A stretch of DNA of 64,000 nucleotides from Plantactinospora endophytica (lineage in GTDB: Bacteria; Actinomycetota; Actinomycetes; Mycobacteriales; Micromonosporaceae). Of this stretch, positions 9,173 to 17,941 are shown in pieces. The first letter of the stretch is position 1. Each line of letters starts with the position of its first letter. Location of the stretch: NCBI RefSeq assembly GCF_016862915.1, contig NZ_BONW01000016.1, positions 124,001-188,000 on the forward strand, written 5' to 3'. The position numbers were made by a program, and so were the translations under genes. The notes under the pieces are model-generated. The model was not told where the DNA came from and searched no databases. It was given only the letters and a program-made list of their open reading frames with translations.

Positions 9173-10204
9173 TCAGCCCATAGCGGGACGCCCGGCCATC
9201 ACGCCGCCTGCCCTCGACACCGGAGGCATCTCCTCCGCCAGCGCGGGACGCCGGGGCTCCGCGTCGGTCCCGGTTTCTCGGACGAAGTCGACCGCCCGGC
9301 GTACGACCTCGGGGTCGGCCAGGATGCGGTTGTGCCCGAGCCCGGTGGTGCGGTGCAGCCGGCCCGGCCAGGCGGTCGCCATGGTGGCGCCGTCGGCGGG
9401 GTCGACCTCTCGGTCGTTGCGGTCCTGGAGCACCAGCAGCGGCGGTAGTTCCCCGGCCGGTCGGGCGGCGGCCCGGGTGCCCAGGTCGAAGTCGGCGATC
9501 GACCGGCCGACCAGCGACTCCATCATCGTGACGAGCCGGTCGCCGACCACCGGGCCGATGCCGAGCGCCCGTCGGAACGCCCCGATGTAGGGGAGCGGGT
9601 CGGCCAGCGGGGCGATCATCACGAGTCGGTTCACCGGCAGCCCGTCGAGGACGGCGAGCCCGGTCGCGCTGGCGCCGAGCGAGTGGGCGATCACGGCGTG
9701 CGCGGGGCCGTGCTTCCGGACCACCGCCGTCAGCACGTCGGCGAACTCGCTGAGCGTGGCGCGGTGCGGGCCGAGCGCGCCCGGCCCGGAGCGGCCGTGG
9801 CTGAGGGCGTCCCAGGTGACCACCCGGTAGCCGGCGGCCACCAGCGGCGGGACGAATCCGTGCAGTTGGCCGGCGGTGCCGCCCCAGCCGTGGGCCAGGT
9901 AGACGAGTGGGCCGCTGCCCCAGGCCCGGCCGTGGACCGTGCCGCCGTCGACGGCGACGGTGAACGCGGCGCCGTCGTACGGGCCGGTGAAGGTGGCGGC
10001 GCCACCCGGCCCGGCCGGCGGGGTGGGGGCGGTGGCGCGCCGACGGGGCGGGGTGCACCAGAGCCGTAGCGCGAGCTGGCCGCCGGCTTCGGGGGCGAGG
10101 TGTTCGAGGGTACGGAAGACGACTCGCAACGTACCGGTGACGGCGGCGCGGCGAAAAGAACGAACGATCGTGCTTTTTTTGGATCGGGTGTGTCGGCTGG
10201 TCAT
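9173..10204 (-). CDS. Alpha/beta hydrolase
   Basis: A 343-residue alpha/beta-hydrolase. Visible elements are the HGWGG oxyanion loop (about 105-109), the nucleophile elbow AHSLGAS with Ser175, an acid in the LLVLQDRND segment (about Asp264) and the catalytic His in TGLGHNRIL (about His291). GAGGAG lies six bases before the ATG. The N-terminus is basic with no clear export signal. It lies 35 bases downstream of a TetR gene in the same direction, so the two probably form one unit controlled by that regulator. The substrate is unknown; lipases/esterases of the TAP or Hydrolase_4 type are the nearest families. Confidence 0.85.
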   Translation of the reverse strand: MTSRHTRSKKSTIVRSFRRAAVTGTLRVVFRTLEHLAPEAGGQLALRLWCTPPRRRATAPTPPAGPGGAATFTGPYDGAAFTVAVDGGTVHGRAWGSGPLVYLAHGWGGTAGQLHGFVPPLVAAGYRVVTWDALSHGRSGPGALGPHRATLSEFADVLTAVVRKHGPAHAVIAHSLGASATGLAVLDGLPVNRLVMIAPLADPLPYIGAFRRALGIGPVVGDRLVTMMESLVGRSIADFDLGTRAAARPAGELPPLLVLQDRNDREVDPADGATMATAWPGRLHRTTGLGHNRILADPEVVRRAVDFVRETGTDAEPRRPALAEEMPPVSRAGGVMAGRPAMG

Positions 10205-10239
10205 GACGGCTCCTCGGGTTGGGGTGCGCTCAGGCGGAC

Positions 10240-10926
10240 CTATGGTCGGGCAGTGTCCGGCTTCGGTCGAGCGGCGTCGGGCTTCGGTCTGGCAGTGTCC
10301 GGCTTCGGGTGGACGGTGTCCGGCTGCGCGCGGATGGCGTCGGGCTTCGGGCGAGCGGCGTCCAATAGGGCCTCGAAGGCCCGCCGGGTCCAGGTCTCGG
10401 CGCGCGGGTCGGCCAGCAGGCGTGCCGCGTGGAAGGCGCCGAGCATGACGCTGTGCAGGTCGTGGGCGAACTGATCGGGGTCGGCCGCCTCGTCGAACTG
10501 CCCCTCCGCGATCCCGGTGCGGAAGATCTGCGCGATCACGTCGGAGAGGTCCTTGTGGTCGGACACCAGTTGGTCCCGGACCGGGCCGGGCTGGTCGTCG
10601 AACTCGGTGGACGCCGAGACGAACAGGCAGGCGGAGGCGAGGCTGACGCTGCGGTACCAGTTCTCGAAGAGCGCCCGCATCCGGGCCTCGCCCCGGGGTG
10701 CGCGCAGCGCCGGGCGGACCACCTCGGCGGTGAAGGCGTCCCGGGCGTAGCCGAGCACCTGGAGGTGCAGTGCCTCCTTGGACCGGAAGTGTGCGAAGAG
10801 GCCGCTCTTGGACATGTCGACCCGGGCCGCCAGGGAGCCGATGGTGAGGCCGCCGAGACCGAGCCGGCTGGCGATCTCGGTCGCCTCCGCCAGCACCGCC
10901 TGCCGGGTGGCCTCACCCTTGCTCAC
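10240..10926 (-). CDS. TetR-family transcriptional regulator with repetitive C-terminal tail
   Basis: A 228-residue repressor-type protein. The TetR HTH lies in the first 50 residues (GGLTIGSLAARVDMSKSGLF, then AHFRSKEAL). The ligand domain follows (FENWYRSVSLASACLFVSAS), matching the TetR_C_33-like group. GTG at 10926 is chosen because the fold begins immediately after it; there is no Shine-Dalgarno site, so translation may be leaderless. The last 37 residues are a heptad-like repeat, ARPKPD[AT], with no counterpart in the family. It is upstream of the alpha/beta hydrolase and probably regulates it and itself. Confidence 0.85.
   Translation of the reverse strand: MSKGEATRQAVLAEATEIASRLGLGGLTIGSLAARVDMSKSGLFAHFRSKEALHLQVLGYARDAFTAEVVRPALRAPRGEARMRALFENWYRSVSLASACLFVSASTEFDDQPGPVRDQLVSDHKDLSDVIAQIFRTGIAEGQFDEAADPDQFAHDLHSVMLGAFHAARLLADPRAETWTRRAFEALLDAARPKPDAIRAQPDTVHPKPDTARPKPDAARPKPDTARP
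10253..10357. repeat. 21-bp imperfect tandem repeat (5 copies) in the TetR 3' end
   Basis: Five adjacent 21-bp units of the type gtgtccggcttcggtcgagcg encode the PKPD-containing heptads of the TetR tail. All copies keep the reading frame. Confidence 0.75.
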
Positions 10927-11026
10927 ACCGCATTGATAGCACGACCGTTCGCATATCGCCAGGGTCGGTGCCGCGCGTCGGGCGTGACCGCGCGGGGGTC
11001 GGGTGCCGGCCGAGTAACCCATAAAT

Positions 11027-11043
11027 CCTACCGTAAAAGTAGG
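11027..11043. promoter_or_regulatory. Inverted-repeat operator candidate, copy A
   Basis: CCTAC and GTAGG arms with a 7-nt spacer in an A+T-rich island that contrasts with its surroundings, about 95 bases before the first leader peptide. The geometry matches two other boxes at 21628-21644 and 28975-28999. Confidence 0.5.
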
Positions 11044-11137
11044 TATTAGGTCAACGAAATCACGTCCCGACGTGCGAAGAACGACATCGAAGGGACCAAA
11101 CATTGACGCTGCACCCGCCGCCGGGTGAACTCGACTC

Positions 11138-11215
11138 ATGTCCAGCGAGCTGCGGCTGACGATCCGCGGCCACATCGACTTCGGTCGGGTGTGGTCGAGT
11201 TCCTGTCTGAGCTGA
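11138..11215 (+). CDS. Short leader peptide (25 aa) of the first sulfur-uptake operon
   Basis: A 25-residue ORF starting at ATG 11138 with the sequence pattern LRLTIRGHIDFGRV followed by WSSSCLS. The R-x-HIDFxRV core and the Ser/Cys tail match the small actinobacterial proteins catalogued as putative leader peptides before cysteine and sulfonate genes. Translation through the Ser-Ser-Ser-Cys codons would sense charged tRNA-Cys or tRNA-Ser. It lies 177 bases before the binding-protein gene, and the intervening RNA contains hairpins. A similar peptide at 21841-21924 precedes the second uptake operon, which strengthens the call. Confidence 0.75.
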   Translation: MSSELRLTIRGHIDFGRVWSSSCLS

Positions 11216-11268
11216 CCGGCTGCCACCACCCTCGCCGTCGCTCCCTACCGGACGCGCGTCGGCCGTGG

Positions 11269-11358
11269 GGCCCGTTCCGGGCCGTCCGCCGCTCCACCTC
11301 ATCTTTACCGCCGCCGTAGCGGCTCCGTACGCCACCGTCGACGCCGACCGTGGCGTAC
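11269..11358 (+). promoter_or_regulatory. Hairpin-rich attenuator candidate after the first leader peptide
   Basis: Three inverted repeats lie between the leader stop and the transporter start: ggcccg/cgggcc at 11269-11283 (3-nt loop), gccgc/gcggc at 11310-11323, and a perfect 9-bp stem gtacgccac/gtggcgtac at 11327-11358 with a 14-nt loop. The last ends about 20 bases before the GGGAGA ribosome site. Whether these are terminators or antiterminators cannot be told from sequence alone. Confidence 0.5.
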
Positions 11359-11392
11359 CCGTGCATCCCCCTGCTGGACGGGAGACCTCGCC

Positions 11393-13042
11393 ATGCCCGC
11401 TACCCGTCGTACCCGGTCGGCCGTGCTGGCCACCCTGACCGCCCTGCTCCTCGGCTCCGCCGGCTGCTCCTCGGGGGCCAGCGGTGAACCCGTCGACGCC
11501 GCCGGCCCGCCCCGCTCCGGCGGCACGCTGACCTGGGCGATCGAGACCGAGCCGATCACCCTCAACCCGCACCAGTACGCCCAGGCCAAAGCGCGGCTGC
11601 TGGTCTGGAACAGCTTCGAGGCGCTGCTCACGCACGACCGGGACGGCAACCTGGTGCCGTGGCTGGCGACCGGCTACCAGGTCGCGCCGGACGGGCTCTC
11701 CTACACCGTCGCGCTGCGCACCGACGTCACCTTTCACGACGGCGAGAAGTTCGACGCCGCAGCGGTGAAGGCCAACGTCGACCAGCTCCGCCAACCCGGC
11801 TACGCCCCGGCGGTCGCCGCCGTGCAGCTACGCAACCTCAAGGACGTCGAGGTGGTCGACCCGGCCACCGTACGGTTCGTGCTCACCCGGCCGGACGTGC
11901 TGATCCTGGATTTCCTCGCCTCCCCGCAGGGCGCGCAGGTCTCGCCGAGGTCGCTGCGTACCGCCGCCAACCTCAAGGCCGGCGGGACCGACGTGGTCGG
12001 CACCGGACCGTTCGTCCTGGACGGCTACGCCCCCGGCCAGGAACTGCGCTACCGGAAGAACCCGGCCTACGACTGGGCACCGCCGACCGCCGGGCACACC
12101 GGACCGGCCCACCTGGACCGGATCACCTACCGCTTCCTCAAGGAGTCGTCGGTCCGGGTCGGGGCACTCACCTCCGGCCAGGTCCAGCTTGTCGAGGGCG
12201 TACCCGCGACCGACCAGCCGCTGATCGCCGGCAACCCGACGTTGCGGCTGCACCGGGAACTCAACTCCGGCTCGGCGTACTCGTACTACTTCAACGTCTC
12301 GCATCCGCCCTTCGACGACGTACGGGTCCGGCGGGCGTTCCGGGACGCGGTGGACGTCGACGCCGTGCTCAGAGCCGTCTACCAGGACACCGCCACCCGG
12401 GCCTGGAGTGTGGTCAGCCCGGCCAGCCGCTTCTACGACAAGCGGTTCGAGGGCAGCTACGGCGGCAACCCGGAGCGGGCCAACGCACTCCTCGACCAGG
12501 CCGGCTGGACCGGCCGGGACGCCGCCGGCTACCGGACGAAGGACGGCAGGCGGCTCACCGTACGGCTGGTCCAGTCGGCGCCGTTCGTCCGGGACCGGCG
12601 GGACATCCTGGCCCAGGCGGTGCAGGCGGCGGTCCGGCAGAGCGCCGGCATCGACCTCGCCGTCTCCGTGGTCGACCAGGGCACCGCGACCGAGGCGCTG
12701 AACGGCAACCGGTACGAGGTCTTCGACAACTCCCGCGCCGACACCGACGCCGGAGCGGCCCTCAACCTGCTGCTGCACTCGCAGGGCGCGATCAACCGGG
12801 TCCGGAGCCGGGACGCGGAACTCGACCGGCTGCTCGACACCGGCCAGGCGACCGGCGACCCGCAGCGGCGGACCGGCATCTACGCCGACCTCCAGCAGCG
12901 GGTGGTGGCCGACCAGGCGTTCGTGCTGCCGCTCTACGCCCCGGCCGACCAGGTCGCCGCCAGCAACCGGGTCGGCGGGGTCGGCTTCGAGCCCACCGCC
13001 GGGGTACCGGCCAGCGCCTACGACCTCTGGATCGGGGGCTGA
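11393..13042 (+). CDS. ABC transporter substrate-binding lipoprotein, family 5 (dipeptide/nickel type)
   Basis: A 549-residue lipoprotein that captures the solute outside the cell for the downstream permeases. The signal peptide ends in the lipobox LLGSAGC (Cys25). The SBP_bac_5 fold shows the usual GGTLTWAIETEPITLNPH start, YTVALRTDVTFHDGEKFDA (about 105-125), and VVGTGPFVLDGY (about 200-210). It is the first structural gene of an operon that continues through two permeases, an ATPase and four flavin monooxygenases. The clustering with such monooxygenases and a sulfur-type leader peptide suggests an organosulfur or thiol-peptide ligand rather than ordinary dipeptides; this is inference. Confidence 0.9.
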   Translation: MPATRRTRSAVLATLTALLLGSAGCSSGASGEPVDAAGPPRSGGTLTWAIETEPITLNPHQYAQAKARLLVWNSFEALLTHDRDGNLVPWLATGYQVAPDGLSYTVALRTDVTFHDGEKFDAAAVKANVDQLRQPGYAPAVAAVQLRNLKDVEVVDPATVRFVLTRPDVLILDFLASPQGAQVSPRSLRTAANLKAGGTDVVGTGPFVLDGYAPGQELRYRKNPAYDWAPPTAGHTGPAHLDRITYRFLKESSVRVGALTSGQVQLVEGVPATDQPLIAGNPTLRLHRELNSGSAYSYYFNVSHPPFDDVRVRRAFRDAVDVDAVLRAVYQDTATRAWSVVSPASRFYDKRFEGSYGGNPERANALLDQAGWTGRDAAGYRTKDGRRLTVRLVQSAPFVRDRRDILAQAVQAAVRQSAGIDLAVSVVDQGTATEALNGNRYEVFDNSRADTDAGAALNLLLHSQGAINRVRSRDAELDRLLDTGQATGDPQRRTGIYADLQQRVVADQAFVLPLYAPADQVAASNRVGGVGFEPTAGVPASAYDLWIGG

Positions 13043-13043
13043 G

Positions 13044-14084
13044 ATGGGACGGGACCCCGCCGACGGCCGGGGCGACCGGGACGGTACCCGGCTGCGGCCG
13101 GAGCCGCCCGCCCGGCTACGACGAGTGCCGCGCAACCGGCTGCGGCGAGTGCCGGGTACCCGGCTGCGGCCGGTGCTGCGCCGGCTGGGTACCGGCGCGG
13201 TGGTGCTCTGGGCCGCCGCCACCGCGGCGTACCTGGCGCTGCTGGCGGCGCCCGGCGACACCGTGGACAGCATCGTCGGCGACGGTGCGGACAGTCCTCA
13301 GATCCGGGCCCAGGTGGTCGCCGAGTGGGGACTCGACCGGCCGGAGGTGGTGCAGTACCTCGACTACCTGTGGCGGCTGGCGCACGGCGACCTCGGCCGG
13401 TCGTACCTGTTGCAGCGGCCGGTGGCGGAGGTGGTCGGCGACCAACTCCTGCCGACCCTGAAGCTGGCGCTGGCCGCCGCCGTCCTCGGCGTGGCACTGG
13501 CCCTGCTCGCCTCGGCCGGTACCGCCGGAAGCCGCCGGCCGTGGCTGCGCCGGGTCACCTCCACCACCGAACTGGTGCTGGTCTCCACCCCGCCGTTCCT
13601 GATCGGCATCGTGCTGCTCAGCCTGCTGTCGTTCCGGTTCGGACTCTTCCCGGTCGCCGGTGACCGGGGGTTCGCCGCCCTGGTGCTGCCGGCGGTGACC
13701 CTGGCACTGCCGATCGCCGGCCTGCTCGGCCAGGTACTCCGGGACGGGCTGGACCGGGCCCTGGACGAGCCGTTCGTGGTCACCGCCCGGTCCCGAGGAC
13801 TGCACGAACGCGCGGTGCTGGTCCGGCACGCGCTGCGGCACGCCCTGCTGCCGGCGGTGACCCTGGCCGGCTGGCTCTTCGGCGTACTGCTGGGCGGGTC
13901 GGTGATCGTCGAGCAGGTGTTCGGCCGGCCCGGCCTGGGCCAGGTGACGTTGACGGCGGTGACCGGCAAGGACATGCCAGTGGTACTGGCCGTGGTGGTG
14001 CTCTCCGCCGCCGGTTACGTGCTGGTCAGCACCGCCGCCGACCTGGCGTACCTGCTGATCGATCCCCGACTGCGGAGGAGTTGA
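13044..14084 (+). CDS. ABC transporter permease, DppB/OppB type
   Basis: A 346-residue inner-membrane permease with about six transmembrane segments and the binding-protein-dependent EAA-type loop (FVVTARSRGLHERAVLVRHALRHALLP). It starts one base after the binding-protein stop. The cytoplasmic N-terminus is extended by about 45 residues of Arg/Pro-rich repeats (RLRRVP-like heptads, repeated cggctgcgg-type DNA), not seen in typical DppB. It pairs with the next gene to form the membrane channel. Confidence 0.9.
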   Translation: MGRDPADGRGDRDGTRLRPEPPARLRRVPRNRLRRVPGTRLRPVLRRLGTGAVVLWAAATAAYLALLAAPGDTVDSIVGDGADSPQIRAQVVAEWGLDRPEVVQYLDYLWRLAHGDLGRSYLLQRPVAEVVGDQLLPTLKLALAAAVLGVALALLASAGTAGSRRPWLRRVTSTTELVLVSTPPFLIGIVLLSLLSFRFGLFPVAGDRGFAALVLPAVTLALPIAGLLGQVLRDGLDRALDEPFVVTARSRGLHERAVLVRHALRHALLPAVTLAGWLFGVLLGGSVIVEQVFGRPGLGQVTLTAVTGKDMPVVLAVVVLSAAGYVLVSTAADLAYLLIDPRLRRS

Positions 14085-14086
14085 CG

Positions 14087-15013
14087 ATGAGTCTGCTGGT
14101 CGACGGCACCTCGGCGGCACCGACCGGAGCACCCGGGCAGCCGGGCGTACTCGCCGCACCGGTCGTCGCCGGGACACGCCGGGGCCGGACGACGTCCGGT
14201 CGGCGTACCCGGATCCGGCCCGGCCTGGTCGCTGCCGGCGGCTTCCTGGCGGTGGTGCTGCTCGCGGTGCTCTGGCCGGCAGCGCTTACCGACGTGGACC
14301 CGCTCGCTGCCGACCCGTTCGCGGTGCTCCGCCCACCGGACGGGGCACACTGGTTCGGCACCGACCACCTCGGCCGGGACGTCTTCGCCCGGGTCGTGTA
14401 CGGCGCCCGGCACTCGCTGGCGATCGGGCTGGCGGCGACCGGGCTCGCGGTCACCGCCGGTGTGCTGCTCGGACTGCTCGCCGGCCTGGCGCACCGGATT
14501 GCCGACGAGGCGCTGAGCCGGACCTTCGACGCGCTCTCCGCGTTCCCGATGCTGCTGCTGGCGCTGCTCTTCGTCGCGGTCGCCGGGCCGGGCACGGCGA
14601 GCCTGATCGTCGCGATCGGCATCGCCACGCTGCCGCACTACGCCCGGGTGGCCCGGGCACAGACCCTGCTCGTCCGGCGGGCCGGGTACGTCCGCCAGGC
14701 GGTCGCCTTCGGCTCGTCCCGGTTCCGGCTGGTGCTCCGGCACGTGCTGCCGAACGTGGTCGGGCCGGTGCCGGTGCTCGCGGTGATCGGGCTGGGCGAG
14801 GCGATCCTGGTCGCCTCCGGGCTGAGTTTCCTCGGCATGGGACCGCAGCCGCCGTCGCCGGAGTGGGGCGCGATGCTCTCCGAGGCCCGCAACTACCTGC
14901 GGGTGGCCTGGTGGGGCGCGATCCTGCCGGGGGTGGCGGTGACGCTGACCGTCGTGTCGCTGACCGTGCTCGGCCGGCATCTACAGCGGCGCTTCGACGG
15001 GCGGGACGGCTGA
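14087..15013 (+). CDS. ABC transporter permease, DppC/OppC type
   Basis: A 308-residue permease partner. ATG 14087 is used because GGAGGAG at 14074-14080 sits six bases upstream; a TTG at 14081 is inside the overlap with the previous gene. The typical DppC signature HWFGTDHLGRDVFARVVYGA follows the first membrane segment, and the EAA-type loop is VRQAVAFGSSRFRLVLRHVL. Its TGA overlaps the ATG of the ATPase by one base, so translation is coupled. Confidence 0.92.
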   Translation: MSLLVDGTSAAPTGAPGQPGVLAAPVVAGTRRGRTTSGRRTRIRPGLVAAGGFLAVVLLAVLWPAALTDVDPLAADPFAVLRPPDGAHWFGTDHLGRDVFARVVYGARHSLAIGLAATGLAVTAGVLLGLLAGLAHRIADEALSRTFDALSAFPMLLLALLFVAVAGPGTASLIVAIGIATLPHYARVARAQTLLVRRAGYVRQAVAFGSSRFRLVLRHVLPNVVGPVPVLAVIGLGEAILVASGLSFLGMGPQPPSPEWGAMLSEARNYLRVAWWGAILPGVAVTLTVVSLTVLGRHLQRRFDGRDG

Positions 15014-16701
15014 TGACAGCGCCGTTCGACCCATCGGACCGGCTCGCGGCGCCGTCGACGTCACCGGCCCGGCCGCCGGTGCTCGCGGTCGAGGACCTGC
15101 ACGTCACGTTCCGGACCGGCCGGCGGGAGGTGCCGGCGGTCCGCGGGATCAGCTTCGAGGTCGGCCCGGGGGAGTGCCTGGCGATCGTCGGCGAGTCCGG
15201 TTCGGGCAAGAGCGTCACCGCCCGGACCCTAGTCGGGCTGGCCGGGCCGGGCGCCGAGGTCCGGGCGGAACGACTCGACCTGGCCGGCGCCGACGTGCGG
15301 CGGTACCGCGACCGGGACTGGCGACGGGTACGCGGCCGGCTGGCCGGACTGGTCCTCCAGGACGCACTGGTGTCGCTGGATCCACTCCGGACGGTCGGTG
15401 CCGAGATCGGCGAGGTGCTGCGTACCCACGGGATGGTGCGGGCGGGCGAGCGGGCCGGGCGGACGGAGTACCTGCTGGAGCAGGTACACGTGCCCGAGCC
15501 GGCGTTGCGGGCCCGGCAGTACCCGCACCAGCTCTCCGGCGGGCTGCGCCAGCGGGCACTGATCGCCAGCGCCATCGCCGGGGAACCGGGACTGCTGATC
15601 GCCGACGAGCCGACCACCGCGCTGGACGTGACGGTGCAGGCCCAGATCCTGCGACTGCTCGCCGAGCGTCGGGCGGCCGGTACCAGCCTGCTGCTGATCA
15701 GCCACGACCTGGCGGTGGTGGCCCAGCTCGCCGACCGGGTGCTGGTGATGCGGGACGGCGAGATCGTCGAGCGGGGGCGGACGGACCGGCTGCTGCGGGC
15801 GCCGGAGCATCCGTACACCCGGGGGTTGCTCGCCGCCGTGCCGTCGGCGCGGTCGCGCGGGCGCCGCCTGGCCACGGAGGTCCGGGACCGGACGGGCGGG
15901 TCACCGGCGCTCCGGGCCGAGCTGCCGGCCCGGACCGTGGCGCCGACCGGGACCGTGCTGGAGGCGACCGGCCTGCACAAGCGGTACGGCTCCCGCGAGG
16001 TCGTCCGGGACGTGTCGTTGCGGATCGCCCGGGGCGAGACCGTCGGCCTGGTCGGCGAGTCCGGCTCCGGCAAGACCACCGTCGCGCAGCTCCTCTTCGG
16101 ACTGCTCGACCCGGACGCCGGTACGGTCCGATTCGCCGACCGGCCGTGGTCCAGGGTGCCGGAGCGGGCCCGCCGTCCACTGCGGCGACGGCTTCAACTC
16201 ATCTCCCAGGACCCACTCGGCTCCTTCGACCCCCGGTACGGCGTCGGCCGGATCGTCGGGGAGGCCCTGGACCCGGCGGTCGACCGGGCCGACCGCCGGG
16301 ACCGGGTCGTCGCCCTGCTCGACCGGGTCGGACTCGGCGCCGACCTGCTGGACCGGCATCCCCGGCAGCTCTCCGGCGGCCAGCGCCAGCGGGTGGCGAT
16401 CGCCCGCGCCCTCGCGCCCCGGCCCGACCTGATCGTCTGCGACGAGCCGGTCTCCGCGCTGGACGTCTCGGTGCAGGCCCAGGTGCTCGACCTGCTGGCC
16501 GACATCCGGGCCGCCGACGGGACCGCGCTGCTGTTCATCTCGCACGACCTCGGGGTGGTGCACCACCTCAGCGACCGGGTGCTGGTGATGCACGACGGCG
16601 CCGTGGTCGAGCAGGGGCCGGTCGGCGACGTCTTCAGCTATCCGCGCCACCCGCACACCCGGGCGCTGCTCGACGCGCTGCCCACCCTCGTCACCGGCTG
16701 A
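15013..16701 (+). CDS. Fused two-domain ABC ATPase (DppD-DppF type)
   Basis: A 562-residue protein with two complete nucleotide-binding domains in one chain, replacing separate DppD and DppF subunits. First P-loop GESGSGKS at about 60-67, second GESGSGKTT near residue 350; each half has an LSGG signature (HQLSGGLRQRALIASAI; RQLSGGQRQRVAIARAL), Walker B (LLIADEP; LIVCDEP) and switch histidine (ISHDLAVV; ISHDLGVV). It powers import through the two preceding permeases. The ATG overlaps the upstream stop. Confidence 0.93.
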   Translation: MTAPFDPSDRLAAPSTSPARPPVLAVEDLHVTFRTGRREVPAVRGISFEVGPGECLAIVGESGSGKSVTARTLVGLAGPGAEVRAERLDLAGADVRRYRDRDWRRVRGRLAGLVLQDALVSLDPLRTVGAEIGEVLRTHGMVRAGERAGRTEYLLEQVHVPEPALRARQYPHQLSGGLRQRALIASAIAGEPGLLIADEPTTALDVTVQAQILRLLAERRAAGTSLLLISHDLAVVAQLADRVLVMRDGEIVERGRTDRLLRAPEHPYTRGLLAAVPSARSRGRRLATEVRDRTGGSPALRAELPARTVAPTGTVLEATGLHKRYGSREVVRDVSLRIARGETVGLVGESGSGKTTVAQLLFGLLDPDAGTVRFADRPWSRVPERARRPLRRRLQLISQDPLGSFDPRYGVGRIVGEALDPAVDRADRRDRVVALLDRVGLGADLLDRHPRQLSGGQRQRVAIARALAPRPDLIVCDEPVSALDVSVQAQVLDLLADIRAADGTALLFISHDLGVVHHLSDRVLVMHDGAVVEQGPVGDVFSYPRHPHTRALLDALPTLVTG

Positions 16702-16718
16702 CCGGCGGAAGGAACCCG

Positions 16719-17927
16719 ATGCCCCACCCACCTCTGCACCTCGCCGTCGCCCTGGACGGCGCCGGCTGGCATCCGGCCGCCTGGCGGGTCGCCGCCGTCG
16801 AACCCGGGACGCTCTTCTCCGCCGGCTACTGGGCCGGACTGGTCGCCGAGGCGGAACGCGGGCTGCTCGACTTCGTCACCATCGAGGACTCCCTCGACCT
16901 CCAGTCGACCCGGCCGGACGGCCCGGACGGGCGTACCGACCAGGTGCGGGGACGGCTCGACGCGGTGCTGCTGGCCGCCCGGATCGCGCCGCTGACCAGC
17001 CACATCGGGCTGATCCCGACCACCAGTACCACGCACACCGAGCCGTTCCACGTCTCGACCGGGATAGCCACCCTCGACCACGTCAGCTCCGGTCGGGCCG
17101 GCTGGCGGCCCCGGGTCTCCGCCCGGCGCTCCGAGGCGGCCCACTTCGGCCGCCGCGAGCTGCCCGAACTGCGCCCGGACCGGCTCGACGAGCCCGGGTA
17201 CGTCCAGCTCGTCGGCGACCTCTTCGCCGAGGCGGCCGACGCGGTGGAGGTGGTGCGGCGGCTCTGGGACAGTTGGCAGGACGACGCGGTGATCCGGGAC
17301 GTGTCGACGGGGCGCTTCGTCGACCGGGACCGGTTGCACTACGCCGACTTCCGGGGCCGCTGGTTCAGCGTCAAGGGACCGTCGATCGTGCCCCGGCCGC
17401 CGCAGGGGCAGCCGGTGGTCGCCGCGCTGGCCCACTCCTCGGTGCCGTACGCCTTCGCGGCCGGCAGCGCGGACGTCGTCTTCGTCACCCCGTCCGACGC
17501 GGCGCAGGCCGAGGCGATCGTGACCGAGGTACGGGCGGCGGAGGAGACCGTCGGGCGTACCGGTGCGCCGCTGCGGATCCTGGCCGACCTGACGGTGCTG
17601 CTCGACGAGGACGACTCGACGGCCCGACGGTTGCGGGACCGGTTGACCGGGCTGCACGGCGGCGAGTTCGACTCCGACGCGGCGAGCTTCACCGGTACTC
17701 CGGGCAGGCTCGCCGAGCAACTCGGGCAGTGGCGGCGGGTCGGCCTGGACGGCTTCCGGCTCCGGCCGGCAGTGCTGCCGCACGACCTCACCGCGATCAC
17801 CCGGCAACTGGTGCCGGCGCTGCGGGACCGGGGGCTGTTCCGCGACGCGTACCCCGGTGGCACCCTGCGGGACCTGCTGGGCCTGCCCCGACCCGCCAAC
17901 CGGTACGCCGCCGTGGCGTCCGCCTGA
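16719..17927 (+). CDS. LLM-class flavin-dependent monooxygenase (first of five)
   Basis: A 402-residue bacterial-luciferase-like oxygenase that would use FMNH2 and O2 on an imported substrate. The fold is seen in the repeated pattern AGLVAEAERGLLDFVTIED, HIGLIPTTSTTHTEPFHVS and TLDHVSSGRAGW. GGAAGGA lies six bases before ATG 16719. It resembles the NtaA/SnaA/DszA subgroup but is shorter. It lies 17 bases after the ATPase gene in the same operon. The precise substrate cannot be read from sequence. Confidence 0.88.
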   Translation: MPHPPLHLAVALDGAGWHPAAWRVAAVEPGTLFSAGYWAGLVAEAERGLLDFVTIEDSLDLQSTRPDGPDGRTDQVRGRLDAVLLAARIAPLTSHIGLIPTTSTTHTEPFHVSTGIATLDHVSSGRAGWRPRVSARRSEAAHFGRRELPELRPDRLDEPGYVQLVGDLFAEAADAVEVVRRLWDSWQDDAVIRDVSTGRFVDRDRLHYADFRGRWFSVKGPSIVPRPPQGQPVVAALAHSSVPYAFAAGSADVVFVTPSDAAQAEAIVTEVRAAEETVGRTGAPLRILADLTVLLDEDDSTARRLRDRLTGLHGGEFDSDAASFTGTPGRLAEQLGQWRRVGLDGFRLRPAVLPHDLTAITRQLVPALRDRGLFRDAYPGGTLRDLLGLPRPANRYAAVASA

Positions 17928-17941
17928 CCGTGGAGGAAGCC

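Noticed and set aside
15174-16700. Long open frame overlapping the fused ATPase gene out of phase
   Set aside because: Only its end is a real gene (16719-17927); the first part is the out-of-phase reading of the ATPase.
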